Below are positions 1 to 11,884 of a stretch of DNA of 64,000 nt, piece after piece. The translations under genes were made by a program, and so were the position numbers. Each line of letters opens with the position of its first letter. Position 1 is the stretch's first letter. The notes beneath the pieces were generated by a model, which searched no databases, had not been told where the DNA came from, and worked only from the letters and a program-made list of their open reading frames with translations. Origin of the DNA: Gymnothorax reevesii (taxonomy: Eukaryota > Chordata > Actinopteri > Anguilliformes > Muraenidae); the NCBI GenBank assembly GCA_029721435.1, contig CM056573.1, positions 125,823,447-125,887,446 on the forward strand, written 5' to 3'.

Positions 1-889
1 CATCCTTTTGACTGATTGCAGATATGAGGAGGCTGTCAGATCCCTCCCACCTGGAGTTTACCAGAACACTGAAGGTGCTGAAATCTGAGAAAAACAGCTG
101 ATAATGATTAGCTACACACAAAGACTTTAATTGTTCAGTGAACCGGCAGTGTTCCTGCCATGGAAATAACTCCGGCAGATTGTACAGTGAAAGTGACTAA
201 TGACAATGAGCACTGCCTGAGACAGAGCAGAAAGCTATCACTTAATTTCTTCAGTAAAGTAGAAACGTGGCTGTTTTCTGCATTCAGTCTCATAACCCAT
301 TAGTAATTACATTAAATTACATTTGTTTAGCAGCAGGACTTTTTTGCTTTCACGTACAGCATCAGAAGAACATAAGTACCATTGTGTCATGTGGCTAACA
401 ACAATCAGACAACAGTCATTGTATGAACAACACCATTGAACAATAAGCATGTAATCTCAGCACTGCCATCCAGCTCGAGAACAAAGATCATCAAATAATA
501 ACCAACACTTGCTTCAATGACTTTTATTCAACTCTTGGTTACAAGCGTTTATAAATACTGAGTTTACTTTTTAAGGCATCCATAAAGTTCCTTTTCAAAA
601 ATTAGCATGTTAAGAGTCAACATGTTTTTAAAAAAATAAAAAAAAACTTGATGAATAGCCAGCATGTGAAATGCCCAGAGGTGCAAAATAAGATGAGATA
701 TGGAACTGAACTGGGTACCTATTCCAAGTCCCGTATCTCCACATTCTGTAATTACAATTCACTGAAGTCGCTAGCAAAAGAAAAAATGGCATTTAAAACC
801 ACTCAGTGCAACCTACTTCCTAGTAGGGGCTGTAGCATTTTGCGTACTCTACTATACTGCCTCCGCAAGATACTGAGGTGTTAGTGTAG
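1..889. other. No gene recognised; AT-rich unique sequence
   Basis: This stretch is AT-rich with short A and T runs. The only open frame with an ATG (648-884, 78 codons) has no recognisable domain. No tRNA-like or transposon terminus was seen. Confidence 0.5.
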
Positions 890-1040
890 TTACTGTCCCT
901 ATCCACGAGTGGACTAGCTCGAGGCTTTGCCTTGCCAGTACAGTAACTGTCCTGCTCCACTAGGGGACTGGCTTGGGGCAGTGACTTGCCAGTTCTGTAA
1001 CACTCCTGCTACTGTAGGGGACTGGCTTGGGGCAGTGAAA
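890..1040. repeat. 54-bp minisatellite, about 2.7 copies
   Basis: The core GGGGACTGGCTTGGGGCAGT recurs at about 963 and 1017, and a diverged GGACTAGCTCGAGGC copy lies at 911. This gives a period of 54 bp. The last two copies are nearly identical, so they probably duplicated most recently. There is no coding potential. Confidence 0.7.
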
Positions 1041-1344
1041 TAACAAGACTAGGTGCAACCTAGTGTATGGCTGGGCCGCCAAGCACTGCATGAGAATGTG
1101 GGCCCAAGAAAGGGGTGCTAAATAAGGCAAAGCTCACGCAATTAAATGAAGTGCAAGTTAAGTAATGAGCTGGAGCTGATAAATTATTTACAAAGTAGGT
1201 GGGGAGAGTGGGAGTGTGAATGTGAGCGAGTGTGTGAGGGAGTGGGGGGGGGTCTTGAGTAAGGAAAACATATCAAAAGCAAAGTATGCATTTGAATAGA
1301 CAAAGAGCTAGAGTAAGGGTAGCAGTTATTGATTTTGTGAATGT

Positions 1345-2940
1345 CTATTATTGGCACCCCTGGTTAAGATGTGTTCTTTAGCTTCTAATAAATTCACTTT
1401 TTTTCTAAATAATATAGGAACACAATGAAAAAAAGTGGAAAATCCAACCTTTAATTCAAATGCATTTATTCAGTGGGAAAAAAAATCCCACATTAGGAAA
1501 TAATTCTTTTACATCAAATCATGGGTGCCACAATTATTAGTACCCCTGATGTTAATACTTTGAACAACCCCCTTTTGCCGACAAAACAGCACCTAATCTT
1601 CTATAATGTTTCCCAAGATGGGAGAATACAGAAAGAGGGATCTTCAACCATTCCTCTTTGCACAATCTCTCTAAATCATCCAGCGACCTGGGTCCTCTCC
1701 TTTGCACTCTCCTCTTCAGCTCACTCCACAGGTTTTCAGTGGGGTTGAGGTCTGGGGACTGAGATGGCTTGGGAGGAGCTTGATTCTGTGTCTGGTGAAC
1801 CATCTCTGTGTAGATTTGGCCACATGTTTAGGGTCATTATCTTGCTGAAAGACCCATTGACAACCGATCTTCAGCTTTCGGGCAGAAGCCACCAGATTTT
1901 TATTTAAAATGTTCTGGTATTTCAAAGCGTTCATGATGCCATGCACCCTAACAAGGTTCCAAAGGCCTCTGGAAGAGAAACAGGCCCACAGCATCACCAA
2001 TCTTCCCCCATAATTCACAGTGGGCATGAGGTGCTTTTCTGCATATTCATCTTTTGTGTTCTGCCAGACCCACTTAGAGTGTTTGTTGCCAAAAAGCTCT
2101 ATCTTGGTCTCATCTGACCAAAGCACACAGTCCTAGTTGAAGTCCCAGTACCGCTTAGCGAACTCCAGACGTTTGCGTTTATGATTGTGAGAGAGAAAAG
2201 GTTTTTTCCGTGCATGCCTCCCAAACAGCTTGTTGGCATGTAGATAGCGCCTGATGGTTGTTTTGGAGATTTTGTGACCCCAAGATGCTACCATTTGTTG
2301 CAATTCTTTAACGGTGAGCTTTGGAGAACTTTTTATTTCTCTTACCATCCTCCTCACTGTGCGTGGTGGCAAAATAACCTTGCGTCCTCGTCCAGGCTTG
2401 TTCAGCACTGTTCCAGTTGTTTTAAACTTCTTAATGATTCCTCTGACAGTAGATATGGGCCGGTGCAGGTGAGTGGCTATTTTCTTGTAGCTATTGCCTG
2501 ACTTGTAAAGGTTGACACACATCTGTCTTACTTGAATGGTGCGTTCCTTTGTCTTTCCCATGTTGAAGAGTGGATAAGAGAAATGGCCTCTGTGTCACGT
2601 CATATTTATACCCCAGGGAAACAGGAAGTGATGAATTACTAATTAAATGTTCATAAATACTCTGATCAACTTTGTAAACTACTGTAGAAATGACAGAAAT
2701 ACTTCAATTACATTTACTTCCGAGGAATTGTTAGGGGTGCCAATAATTGTGTTACAGGTGATTTTATGAAAAATAATCATTTCTTAGAGATTTTTTCCCC
2801 CTTAAAATTCACTTGAGTTGAAGGTTAAATTTTTCTACAATTTTCAGAGTGAGAGTACGCTTCTGCAATAAAAATTGAATTCATTTTACGGCTTTTAACA
2901 CATCTTAACCGGGGGTGCCAATAATTATGGTGGGCGCTGT
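1345..2940 (-). mobile_element. Tc1/mariner (Tc1-like, DD34E) element, nearly complete
   Basis: The outer terminal repeats at about 1345-1373 (TATTATTGGCACCCCTGG, then TTAAGATGTG) and 2899-2940 (CACATCTTAACC, then GGGGGTGCCAATAAT) are inverted copies. Related inner repeats lie at 1523-1550 and 2733-2755, so each end is an inverted repeat of about 210 bp with two direct repeats. This is the IR/DR layout known from Tc1-like fish elements such as Sleeping Beauty. The right end runs to GCGCTGT followed by A, consistent with a TA target at 2940-2941. The outermost ~15 bp of the left end look eroded. The element is about 1.6 kb, a normal length. It carries one transposase pseudogene on the minus strand. 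Confidence 0.92.
1552..2561 (-). pseudogene. Tc1-like transposase, one nonsense codon and one frameshift
   Basis: The product would bind the terminal repeats and perform cut-and-paste transposition into TA sites. The ATG at 2561 opens with MGKTKERT, followed by a first helix-turn-helix around SGNSYKKIATHL, a basic GRGRK linker and a second helix-turn-helix around TVKELQQMV to TTIRRYLH. The frame stops at TAG (2133-2135) after RYWDFN and resumes in the same frame at about 2126. The DDE catalytic core follows: LWSDETK (first D), QQDNDPKH (second D) and SPDLNPTENLW (E). A one-base frame change near 1770 separates the second D from the glutamate; the C-terminus ends GAVLSAKGGCSKY at 1552. With only two lesions in about 336 codons, this looks relatively young but inactive. 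Confidence 0.9.
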
Positions 2941-3112
2941 ATGTTCATGAATTGTATTGAATTGTACAATAAAATCATCATTACAGTTGTGTTAATTGGG
3001 GCCTTGACGTCATTTTTGTGAACACATGGCAGTTCCTATATAGTGAGGGTGTCAGAATGAACTTCAAGGTTTCCTTTTTTCCCCCCATGTTTCGTTTTTG
3101 GACTTGTTATGT

Positions 3113-3262
3113 AAGGGATAATCAACCCGTAGGTGTGCAGTACACGGTTTTAAGGCACGATGCGGTGGCAAATAACCACATGACGTGAAGCGGCGGGTGG
3201 TTGCTTCTGCGAAGTGCCTTTAAACTGTGTAATGCACACTTACGAGTTGATTATCCCGCTAA
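3113..3262. mobile_element. Palindromic MITE, about 150 bp
   Basis: The left arm GGGATAATCAACCCGTAGGT (from about 3116) is matched in inverted orientation by the right arm ending ACGAGTTGATTATCCC (to about 3259). About 44 bp pair with a few mismatches, including GGTTTTAAGGCAC against GTGCCTTTAAAC. A shorter inner inverted repeat (AAATAACCAC / GTGGTTGC) lies in the loop. The structure is typical of a non-autonomous DNA transposon. I could not assign a superfamily. Confidence 0.65.
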
Positions 3263-4713
3263 AACCACGATAATTTGCCAGCAATGTCAAATCACAACAT
3301 TCAGAAATTTTTGTTTAAGTTTTGCACGCAAAAAATTAGCTCTTAATCATTAAAAAGGCGCCGCGCCTTCTCATACACAATACTATAGGCCAAGCTAAAT
3401 TGAACCAGCTATCTTAGTTCATCACACGTTCATGGAGAACGTGTTCATCCGTTCATCCGTTTACCAGCTGATGATTTGCTAACGGATTCCTCCTGAAATG
3501 GAGATTATGCATAACACAACATTATGTGCAATTATGCAGACTGTAGCTAACATGCTACCCGCAATTACAATGAATTTATAACACTTTCCGTAGAGCCAGC
3601 GAGTCTGTTGGCATAGCACGTAGCTAGCGAACTGTCAGCAGCTGCAGATACATGAAGTGGACTTCCTTTGTAACCGTACACGATTACTATCGTTTAATGA
3701 ATAATGCCTGATTACTTCGCTGCTATAATATTCACAGTCATTATTGCTGGAGTACCTATTGTTAACCGCCCCACAGGATGCAAATATGACGCCGCCAAAT
3801 TTACTGGAGATAAATGAGCAGCTAGGTTTCTGTTAAACCAAGCCAAATGTCAGTGCTCTAACGTTGCTAAGGTTACAGGTTGGCTAGTGGAAGAAATTCA
3901 AATGGCGAAAATACTGTAGTCGAACTACCTGTGCGGTTCTAGTTTAAATCCATACCTGCCAGCCAAAAAGAAAAGAGTACTCACCCTGACTATGGTATAA
4001 GGACAAAAAATCTACAGTGTCGAGTAACACCGCTTAATAAATATGTTCGAGTGAAGGAGTTGCCATGTGTTTACATAAAGCATTAGATGATATTGGTGAT
4101 GGTTGATCATGGTTAACTATGTGACAAAAAAATTGAAATGCAATGAATTTTAATGAATTTATGACCCATTGACAACTCTCAAAATGGCTCAAGTTGGAAC
4201 CAAGATCATGAGAATTGGCTGAGAACGAAGAAGTTTTGGAATTTTATAGTGCACCAAAATAGCAAATTGTTTGGTATTTATTTCAGTTACTGCCAATAAA
4301 AAAGCGTGTTGCGAAGTGAGCAATCTAGGTCAATTTCTCCTCAAATATGGCAGACTGTCAAAAAAAATGATATAATCAATATTTTAAAAAATGAAATAAA
4401 ATACAAGAATTCAGGAAAGAAAGCATGAACGATTTTCATAAGCGACAGTTACAGCCTGACCGGGTATTGCACTTTGTCACATAGCTAATATGTTAATGTA
4501 TCCCGAGTCCCTTCATTGTACCTTTTTTCTCTCGTATCGGTAGCGAGATTCAATAGGAAGATTAAGGAAATAATCCTGGTACCGTCTGCGAAATACTGTC
4601 CTCCATTAATGTTAACAGTTGTATCGGTTGCAAGATTGAGTAGGGAAATTAAAAACACATTCCGATCATTGCTATGATTCTTTCACGGTAGATTAGTACG
4701 ATGTGTAACATTC
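3263..4713. other. No gene recognised; AT-rich
   Basis: No long open frame or domain was seen. A weak direct repeat is visible: GTATCGGTAGCGAGATTCA at about 4535 and GTATCGGTTGCAAGATTGA at about 4621. Otherwise nothing supportable. Confidence 0.4.
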
Positions 4714-4721
4714 CTCTATCT

Positions 4722-4935
4722 CAGTGCTTCTCAAACCTCTCCTGGAGGACCACCTGTCCTGCATGTTTTAGATCTTTCCCTGTTTAAGCACAGGTGATTA
4801 AAATGATCAGCTCGTTATTGACCCTCTAAAGCTGATTGATAACATCCTGATTATTTGAGTCACCTGTGCTGGGGCAGGGAAAGATCTAAAACAGGCGGGG
4901 CAGGCGGTCCTCCAGGAGAGGTTTGAGAAACACTG
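4722..4935. mobile_element. hAT-type MITE, 214 bp, with perfect 8-bp target duplication
   Basis: The element begins CAGTGCTTCTCAAACC at 4722 and ends GGTTTGAGAAACACTG at 4935, close inverted copies. The arms continue inward over about 90 bp (CCTGGAGGACC / GGTCCTCCAGG; TTTTAGATCTTTCCCTG / CAGGGAAAGATCTAAAA). Both ends are flanked by CTCTATCT (4714-4721 and 4936-4943). Eight-bp duplications and CAGTG ends are characteristic of hAT transposons. There is no coding capacity, so mobilisation would have needed a transposase supplied in trans. Confidence 0.9.
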
Positions 4936-5084
4936 CTCTATCTCCATGGAATCTCGCTGCTGGTACCAGAGAAAACAAGCATGGACTACTGAAACAAACA
5001 GAACCAATCTATCATGAAAGAAGATTAGCCAAATAATGGGCGGATTGTGCTCGTAATGCAACAAAATCAAATGGAACTTTTTAA

Positions 5085-5225
5085 AAGACCGGGATGCTAA
5101 CTAAGGCAAATGCAGCTTATGCATCCTGGATTCAAATGCTGGTTGTGCTGCAGTGGCGTAGTGGGTACAACAACGTAGTGGAGAAGACAGAAGTAGTTAT
5201 CTCAATGGGCTGTCGAATCCAGCTT
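5085..5225 (+). repeat. Possible decayed tRNA-like / SINE head
   Basis: TGGCGTAGTGGGTA at about 5155 resembles a polymerase III A box, and TGTCGAATCC at about 5207 resembles a B box. Their spacing of about 50 bp is plausible. A second B-box-like GGATTCAAATGC lies upstream at about 5128. No clear body or poly(A) tail was seen, so this may be chance. Confidence 0.3.
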
Positions 5226-7117
5226 GACGTGATCTTTTAAACTTAATATTTTCTTAAATTTGTTGTTTTCATTGATGTCGATTAAAGTCACTCTCATAGG
5301 CACAATAAAAGCGGCCACCACAACTGCTTCCATTCAAGTGAACCAACTCATGAACGTGCAAGTGTATAAGTTAATTTGGAAACCAGTCTGGGCATCATAC
5401 CGGTATTCTTGAAAATACTAAAACATAATCGTGCCGGCCCCACCTCCACCGTGTATATAAATAGTCCAGCTATACTCATAGTAACAGTGTTTATCAACTT
5501 TTCCCTAACATTGTCTAAGTTCCTATGTTGGACTGAGGGATGTTTAACGTAACGTTACTAACCGATCTGAAAGACAAAACAAGAAAGGACGGGATAATCA
5601 CACACATAAATGAGTGCGGCGCGTTCAATTCCACTTTTTAATTTCCGTTTCTGCTGCAATCTCTCAAATCCAAGATCTAACAATAGCAAAGTATTCAGTT
5701 TCTGCTGCAATATCTCAAAGCCGAAATTCTGAGACCCATGTATTTAAATACACAAACCAGTAAATGCGAGTGATGTTATATAAGTATATATATATATATA
5801 TATACTTCAGTACGGCACTTGAGATATGGATTTACATCCTCTTGAATTTTTGTCTTTCTACATTGTTTGGAACTCAAATTTTACTTTTTTTTCTTTAGCA
5901 TGAGTGTGTAAACATTTGCAAATGCTTTGGGAAATGTTGTGATGAAAGGATTCCAGTATCTGACAGCATCAGGCCACATTTAGACCTAATCCATTACATT
6001 CCTTGTCACTGTTATAATACGACAGTAGTCCTCAACACAATGCCTTTATTTTAAACATGACGCCAAAAATAGGATAACAGAAAAACTTCAAAATGTTTCT
6101 AATCTATAAATACATACCTTCCCAAAGGGTGATGGAATTTATTTTAGGAACCAGTATGCAGCATTGAAGTGATCACTGTTCCCTGGCTCATTCTGCTTTA
6201 TCGTTCTAACAGATATGTGTTACTTTTACTCATTTCACTTTTAGCACTCCAGCCCAGAGCTGCACCAATTCTAGCAAGAAGATCTAGCCCAGAGTCATTT
6301 GCTTTGGGGATCATTCCAAGCATGGGATCCAAGTCCATAAATCAAAGCCCAGCCCTGGTTTTATTTTCACCTGGGTCATAGCAATCTGAGTTTCTGATTG
6401 GCCAAACTGTTGTAATGCCCATTTCCCAGGTACGGGGACAGTTGAAAACCAGTAATTGTCTGAACTTGAGGACCATGAGTTGATGATGTCTGCTCAAGCT
6501 AGACATTTAAGCTGCTTAATTGTAAATTAAATTATTCGGGAATAACACACACCTGTCAATGGAACCACTGAGCGACTTGGGTCCTGTCCATTAGCACGCG
6601 GGTATTTTTGATCTCTTAGCATTTCCCGTGCGTTTTGGCCTTTTGTCCGCAAGCAAAGTGCATTTTTAGTCCCTGACAATGGTCCTTTTCGAAAACGCCT
6701 ATCGGGTGAAGATCGTTGGAAATACTGTTTTCAGTGTTTACGTGTTGAGAGCAAAAACTGTTTTCGCTTGGGACATCAGAGTGTGCACCTGAAGATGAGT
6801 TTGTAAGGCTTGTGATTAATCAACCAGACCAGGAATCAAGTACAGAGACAGATTACATTCCAGCGGTAAGATTATTGACAGCAATACAGTATTTTTATTA
6901 ATATGGAGGAAGAGGTGGGGTGGGACACCAGGGGAGGAGAGCACAGTTCCACATACTGCAGAAATAGCAGGTGAATCTATGCTCTCGATTTCCGGCTGGT
7001 GGCTGCGGTGATAACAGCCAGGAAAATCGCAAACTTTGCCAGAGCCAAACTGTCCCACAGGAGGATGGAATAGCTCGAGGGGAACTAAGCTCCCATCCTG
7101 ATGACTGCGGAAGGCCT
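5226..7117. other. No gene recognised; short repeats only
   Basis: The stretch holds a direct repeat of GTTTCTGCTGCAATCTCTCAAA (5646 and 5699, one mismatch in the run) and a self-complementary TA microsatellite at about 5784-5806. The short open frames at 6169-6381 and 6816-7168 have no recognisable domain. Confidence 0.4.
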
Positions 7118-7385
7118 GGAAGCTTTCTCCTCACAAATTCAACAGAGGAAGAGACTTGGAAGGGTTAACAAGAGTGTGGTCCTAATCCTGGACCCTGGTC
7201 AGGAATGGAAGCTTGTTGCTATTAAACTGGACAAAGGAGCAGATTTGGAGGGGTTAACCAGAGCACGGTCCCAGTCCTGGAACTTGGTTAGGCTCGGAAG
7301 CTTGTTCCTATTGAACTGGACAGAGGAACTGACAAGAGAGTGCTTAACTCCCAATACTGACTCTGAGTAGGTTAGGAGGCTTATT
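7118..7385. repeat. 89-bp minisatellite, about 3 copies
   Basis: GGAAGCTT starts a unit at about 7118, 7207 and 7296, giving a period of 89 bp. Shared landmarks are the CTGGACA-like segment after the HindIII-like start, the GGGGTTAACCAGAG block and the CAGTCCTGGAACTTGGT block. The last copy is truncated. An open frame crosses the array (7101-7370) because 89 is not a multiple of three and stops happen to be sparse. I do not regard it as a gene. Confidence 0.75.
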
Positions 7386-7692
7386 TGAGTTGACTGAATA
7401 AAGTTTCCCCAAATTGCTGTCATTAAAGATTACGTAACACTTAAAAACAATCTAGCAGGAAAAGTGACTGTAATTACATAACATGTGATAAAGACAAATA
7501 ATTACTACAACGAATTCTGTAGGGTTCCAACACCAAATAGCTCATTACAATACTGCAACTTGTGACACAAAGTAAGGGGTTTAAATACATGTCACATAAT
7601 AATTATGAAATAAACATGAAATGAAACTCAGCTGAGGAGTGGGTAAATACACAAGACATAAACCAATCAAAAGCTCCATACCTCTTTGTTTT
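7386..7692. other. No gene recognised
   Basis: AT-rich unique sequence next to the poly(T) side of the SINE. Nothing supportable was seen. Confidence 0.4.
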
Positions 7693-8173
7693 TTTTTTAT
7701 AAATTTGGCATCTCCAATCCCACCCGAATCTGGAATGCCCAATTGGTGAACTATGTACAAAGCTTGCTCGTATGCGACCCCCTGCTGCCAACTCAGGATA
7801 GTGAAGACAGTTCACGACTCTCCTCCGAAGCACGTGCCCGTCAGCCACTGATTCCCACACACTCATTGGTTGAATCCTCGCAAGTTCAGAACGAGGGCGA
7901 AGGACACCCGGACATGAACAAACCCGGAGTCTTCCTGACGAGCGCCCGTCTGGCCAGCAGGAGGCGCTGGAGCAACGAACAAAGCTACTATTGTGTCCCC
8001 AAATCCGGCAGTCCCTTTCCAATTCGGAAACCTGTAGCGCGATGGCCAAATGTGCGCTACTCTGAAAAGGCTGCCGACCCCTGCCAGTGGGTACGTCTGG
8101 GCTTGAACCCGCAATGTGATTGTCACCTCTGCACTGCAGCACAGTGCCTTAACCGAGTGAGCTATCCGGCAGC
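7693..8173 (-). mobile_element. Long tRNA-derived SINE, about 480 bp
   Basis: Read on the minus strand, the head begins near 8173 with a tRNA-like region. The A box TAGCTCACTCGG lies at 8153-8164 and the B box GGGTTCAAGCCC at 8099-8110. A long tRNA-unrelated body follows. It ends with CAATTGGGCATTCCAG and GGAGATGCC, then an A-rich tail (TTTATAAAAAAAA, seen as the T run near 7693). The open frames on both strands here (7603-8333) are incidental. Transcription would be by polymerase III and mobilisation by a partner LINE. I could not define flanking target duplications. Confidence 0.85.
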
Positions 8174-9280
8174 TGATTGGCTTACATATAATTGCTGCTG
8201 GTTGGTTTGGCGTCCTTTGACTGCACATCAATCACATTTTGTGTCTTCGTTTGGACAGAGATCTTTTCGGAAAACAAAAGGGGGAAAAACCCTGTTTTTT
8301 AAAAATTCATGGGTAGGCCTATGTGTGGATTAGGGAATTGGGGAATGTTATACATAATAAAAAATGATTGGCATTCCTCTCACTTTATCATAAAATGGTT
8401 TCTTGTTACTAAATCTAGGAGCTCTGTTCTTTCTTTTGATATATTCCCTGAATACTAATAGAACTGAATATTCTGTGGGGTTCAAAGATCATGGAATATT
8501 ATCAAAAAAAGCTGGCAGTGGTTATCAACTTTTTAAAAAAAGTACTCCGGTGGGGAAAGTGTTAAAACAATGAAAGAAAAAAGGCCTCTCTCCCTCTCAG
8601 CTGGGCAGGCGATCTTATCGGAAGATGTAATGGAATCCTGGATTGAATCCGAAAGGAATCCTATTGTCAACAGTGATTTGAAACTACAACCAGCAGCAGC
8701 CAAGACATGAAAATTAAATTTGAAAAAAAGAAGAGGAAGAAGAAAAAAAAAACAAGCACTGAATTTGTGTTACTGTACAGAGGTGGCAGTCCAGTGGAAA
8801 AAAAAATAAGGAATTGCTTTGCTTGTTGGTCACAAACGAAGATAAATTAGAAAAACTGGAGTCATTTCATGCTGTCACATACATGTATACTCAGAAAATT
8901 GAATCCATGAGTCCATTGTCAATTGGAGGTTATTGAATATTTTTTCTGCTTTTGGTCTGTCCCAAGCACACAAGCGCACACACATATGCACTTTTTCAGG
9001 TTTGGCTGGCTTTATACTAGCAATTATACACATGTAGGTGCAGTTCTGAGGATCACACAACAAGAAAGATAAAAAGCACGGGTGACCAACCCAGGTCCTA
9101 GAAAGCTGCAGTGTTGGCTGAGTTTTGATTTAAACTGTTTAATATCTGGAAGGGATTAATTCATCAACAAAATATAATTTAGGTTAAGCTCTGCTTGCAG
9201 AGCTAGGGGTCATAAACGGAAGCTAGCAGTAAATTTGCAAAGATACTCTGTGGTATTTTCTACTTAGAGTGGTACCTGTA
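8174..9280. other. No gene recognised
   Basis: AT-rich sequence with an A/G-rich patch at about 8700-8760. Short open frames only, none with a recognisable domain. Confidence 0.4.
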
Positions 9281-9352
9281 TGGAATAGGCTGCCAAGTCA
9301 TGTAGGAGTGGCAGAAACAATGGAGGTTTTTGAGTCCATGCTTGTGCAGAAA
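9281..9352 (+). pseudogene. LINE reverse-transcriptase C-terminal fragment
   Basis: One frame reads WNRLPSHVGVAETMEVFESM, then LVQK. It resembles the WNxLPxxV...FKxxLDK tail found at the C-terminus of many CR1/L2/RTE-type LINE ORF2 proteins. Only 24 codons are recognisable, so it is probably the 5'-truncated 3' end of a LINE copy. The family is not resolved. Confidence 0.55.
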
Positions 9353-9794
9353 GTATCTTGTGAATTAGGTACACTTAAGTGGAATGAAATTGGCAGCCTT
9401 GCTGGTGATCACTGTCCTGTTGTGATATGTTTTGTTTGATAAACAGTACAAAGCTTTGTAGCTTATTTATCTTGACAGCACTGGTCATAAACATGGGAAT
9501 GCAGACCTGACACAAGACCTGCTGAGATGGCTTTCTGGTGTAAGTCAGAGGTCACTACTGATGTAGAACAGCACCTCCTTGATATCATCACCTTTATTGA
9601 TTTGATACCTGTCAGTTCCTCTATTTGTACCTCTATCTGTAGAAATATCAGAAAGGCTAACAAAATAGGCTTTGCATTCTGGAAAACTAAAAAACAAAGT
9701 TGACAACAATTTTTAAAAATTGTAATAATGAGAAACACAATAGACACTCGTCTTCTGAATGTCCTCCCTCCTCAACACCAGAAGTGGTTGCTTT

Positions 9795-9850
9795 TCGACC
9801 TTTATTTAACCAGGGTAGGTCTGTGAGAGACCCCAGATAAATCATTCAGA
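9795..9850 (+). repeat. Dispersed repeat end (TTTATTTAACCAGG family), copy 1
   Basis: CCTTTATTTAACCAGGGTAG at about 9799 matches the terminal segment of copies at 22.6 kb (+) and 27.7 kb (-). GTGAGAGACCCCAGA follows in place of the GTAGAGATTGAAATCTC seen in the 22.6-kb copy. It is probably a diverged or truncated member. Confidence 0.5.
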
Positions 9851-11884
9851 AGCAGGGAGCACAAGAGGGAGAAACAGGGATAGAGCATCTGCAGTAAATT
9901 TCGGGATTGAAAGCCTTGATCAAGGGCCGAACTGCACATTTCTTTCTGGCATCTCCTATTCAGGCAAGTCTGATTCCAAAGACACAGAAGGGTCTTGAAT
10001 CAGCGACTATTTCATTGCCAGTCAAGAAATCTACAACTTGGCCCAGTTTGGTGTCCCCCCCCAAAAAAAAAAAAAAAATTGATTTGTCACAGGGCTTTAA
10101 TATGCCCATGCATAAATTCTAAAACTCCAAAATCTAAAAAAAAAAAAAAAGGAAAGTAAATACAGATCAACAAAAGGATTTTTGTGCTTGACTTTGATAA
10201 CATGTGACTGTACGCTCTTATAGCCCATAGTGGTGGAACTGAAGTGAATGCATTTTGAAATGCGTGCACACAACAGTGGGCGGCTTTGCCTTTTGGCAGT
10301 ATATGTTTGGTTAATTTCCACTTTGACATTATCCCAAGAAAGCCAATCAGAGGAGCACTGCTGGTTTGATCTGGAGCCAGGTTTGGCACTATCGTCCATA
10401 TCAATACACATCATGGCACAAAGGATGCTCTTATTTTTGTGCATTATAATTCACAGTGAACGATATTACTCAATGAATGTATTTACTATGATAAAGTATG
10501 ACTTTTTATTCTTGGAATATGTCAGGAGCTGGGTAATTGACATTGCAATACTGAGCATTCTTGTTCACAAAGAACTCAAGAGCACTCAGGCCAACACCAT
10601 CCGCTAATGCTTGAGGTGTATTATGCAAAGTTGATGACAATGATAGTCAAACCCATAGAAGAAGAAAAGAGTCCTGCCTCCATCTGCCTCCTTTAAGTCC
10701 CAGCTGCTATGACATCCATAGCTTTCACATTGCTGCTGGACTTTTTAAGAGCTATGAGATGTCAGTCATTCCAGTAAACTCACAGGTGCGGCGGAAACGC
10801 AAGCATTCATGCGCTCTGCGACAAATTGCTCCTTTTGAAAAGATAGGAATCTTGTCAAATTCGTTGCTTAGGATCGTCAAGTGCTTAGGTACTTGAGGTT
10901 GTTCCTTTTCGTTGAGCACTGCCAGAAGAATTTTTAAAAAAGTAAAGGAACCACTGCTCCCGACTAAAGTTTACGGAGGTAATGAATTGGTTGAGGAAAC
11001 TGCAAGTTAAAAAGTTAAAGCTGGGGCTTTCTGGTTCCAAGGTCCTCAACTTCCAATGTAAAAATAAAAAGAATAGAAAGAAAAACTACCCTTACCAGGA
11101 TCCCTGCCCATTTCTGCAGAAAAACTTCCATAGGCACCAACACGACTGATCACAAGCTATTCCAAATGTGCTCCATCAAATTTATCCCGCTTACATGTAG
11201 CAATGATAGATCACTACTGTTCGGAATAATTGACCCACCACCCCTACGTCATCTCTCTCTCTCTCTCTGTCTTTCTCGCTCAATATCTATTACTCTCTCA
11301 TTCCTTCTTTCATTAGCTAACTCTCTATTGTGCTCTCCCACACTCTCTCACTTTCTCCCTGTCTCTCCCTCAGCTGACTACGCTTTGTGTTTCAGAGGGT
11401 CAGTTGCTAAAAGAATTCAGCTACAGATTAGCAGTTCACGGATTCCATCACTTCAAAAAGAAAGAAACCCTTTGCTTTAAAGCAGGCCTGGTTTGCAGTT
11501 GCCGGCTGGTAATGAGAAGCCTCCAGTCATCCAATGTCCGAGAGGGCCTGGCTCCTCTCACTGAAGTGGAAATCTATTTCCTACTCCACTCTGAATGACA
11601 GCTAAAGTGACCCCGTTTGTTGATTGAAAAATTACATTAAAATGAAGAGGTAAATCATATTTCAGTCATTCCATTCAGAAGTTCTTGTAGGACATGTATT
11701 ATTCTGGGGAGAAAAAAAAAAACAAAAACAAGCGCACGAGCACAATTATGAAAAGCGGCCATGCTTTTTGTTCGGGGAGAGAGAGCATTGAGTTTGAAGG
11801 GCAGCTACATTGAGCAGAAGAATAATAGCTATGATAAAATTTGTCAAAAGACGAGAAATTGGAGGTCCTGTCCAGATCTAAAAA
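9851..11884. other. No gene recognised; homopolymer and CT tracts
   Basis: Poly(A) runs lie at about 10063-10078 and 10136-10150, and a CT-rich tract at about 11248-11370. Open frames at 10087-10607 overlap on both strands and have no recognisable domain. Confidence 0.4.

Noticed and set aside
7603..8333. Overlapping frames of 122-215 codons on both strands
   Set aside because: All lie in the tRNA-derived SINE and show no protein signature.
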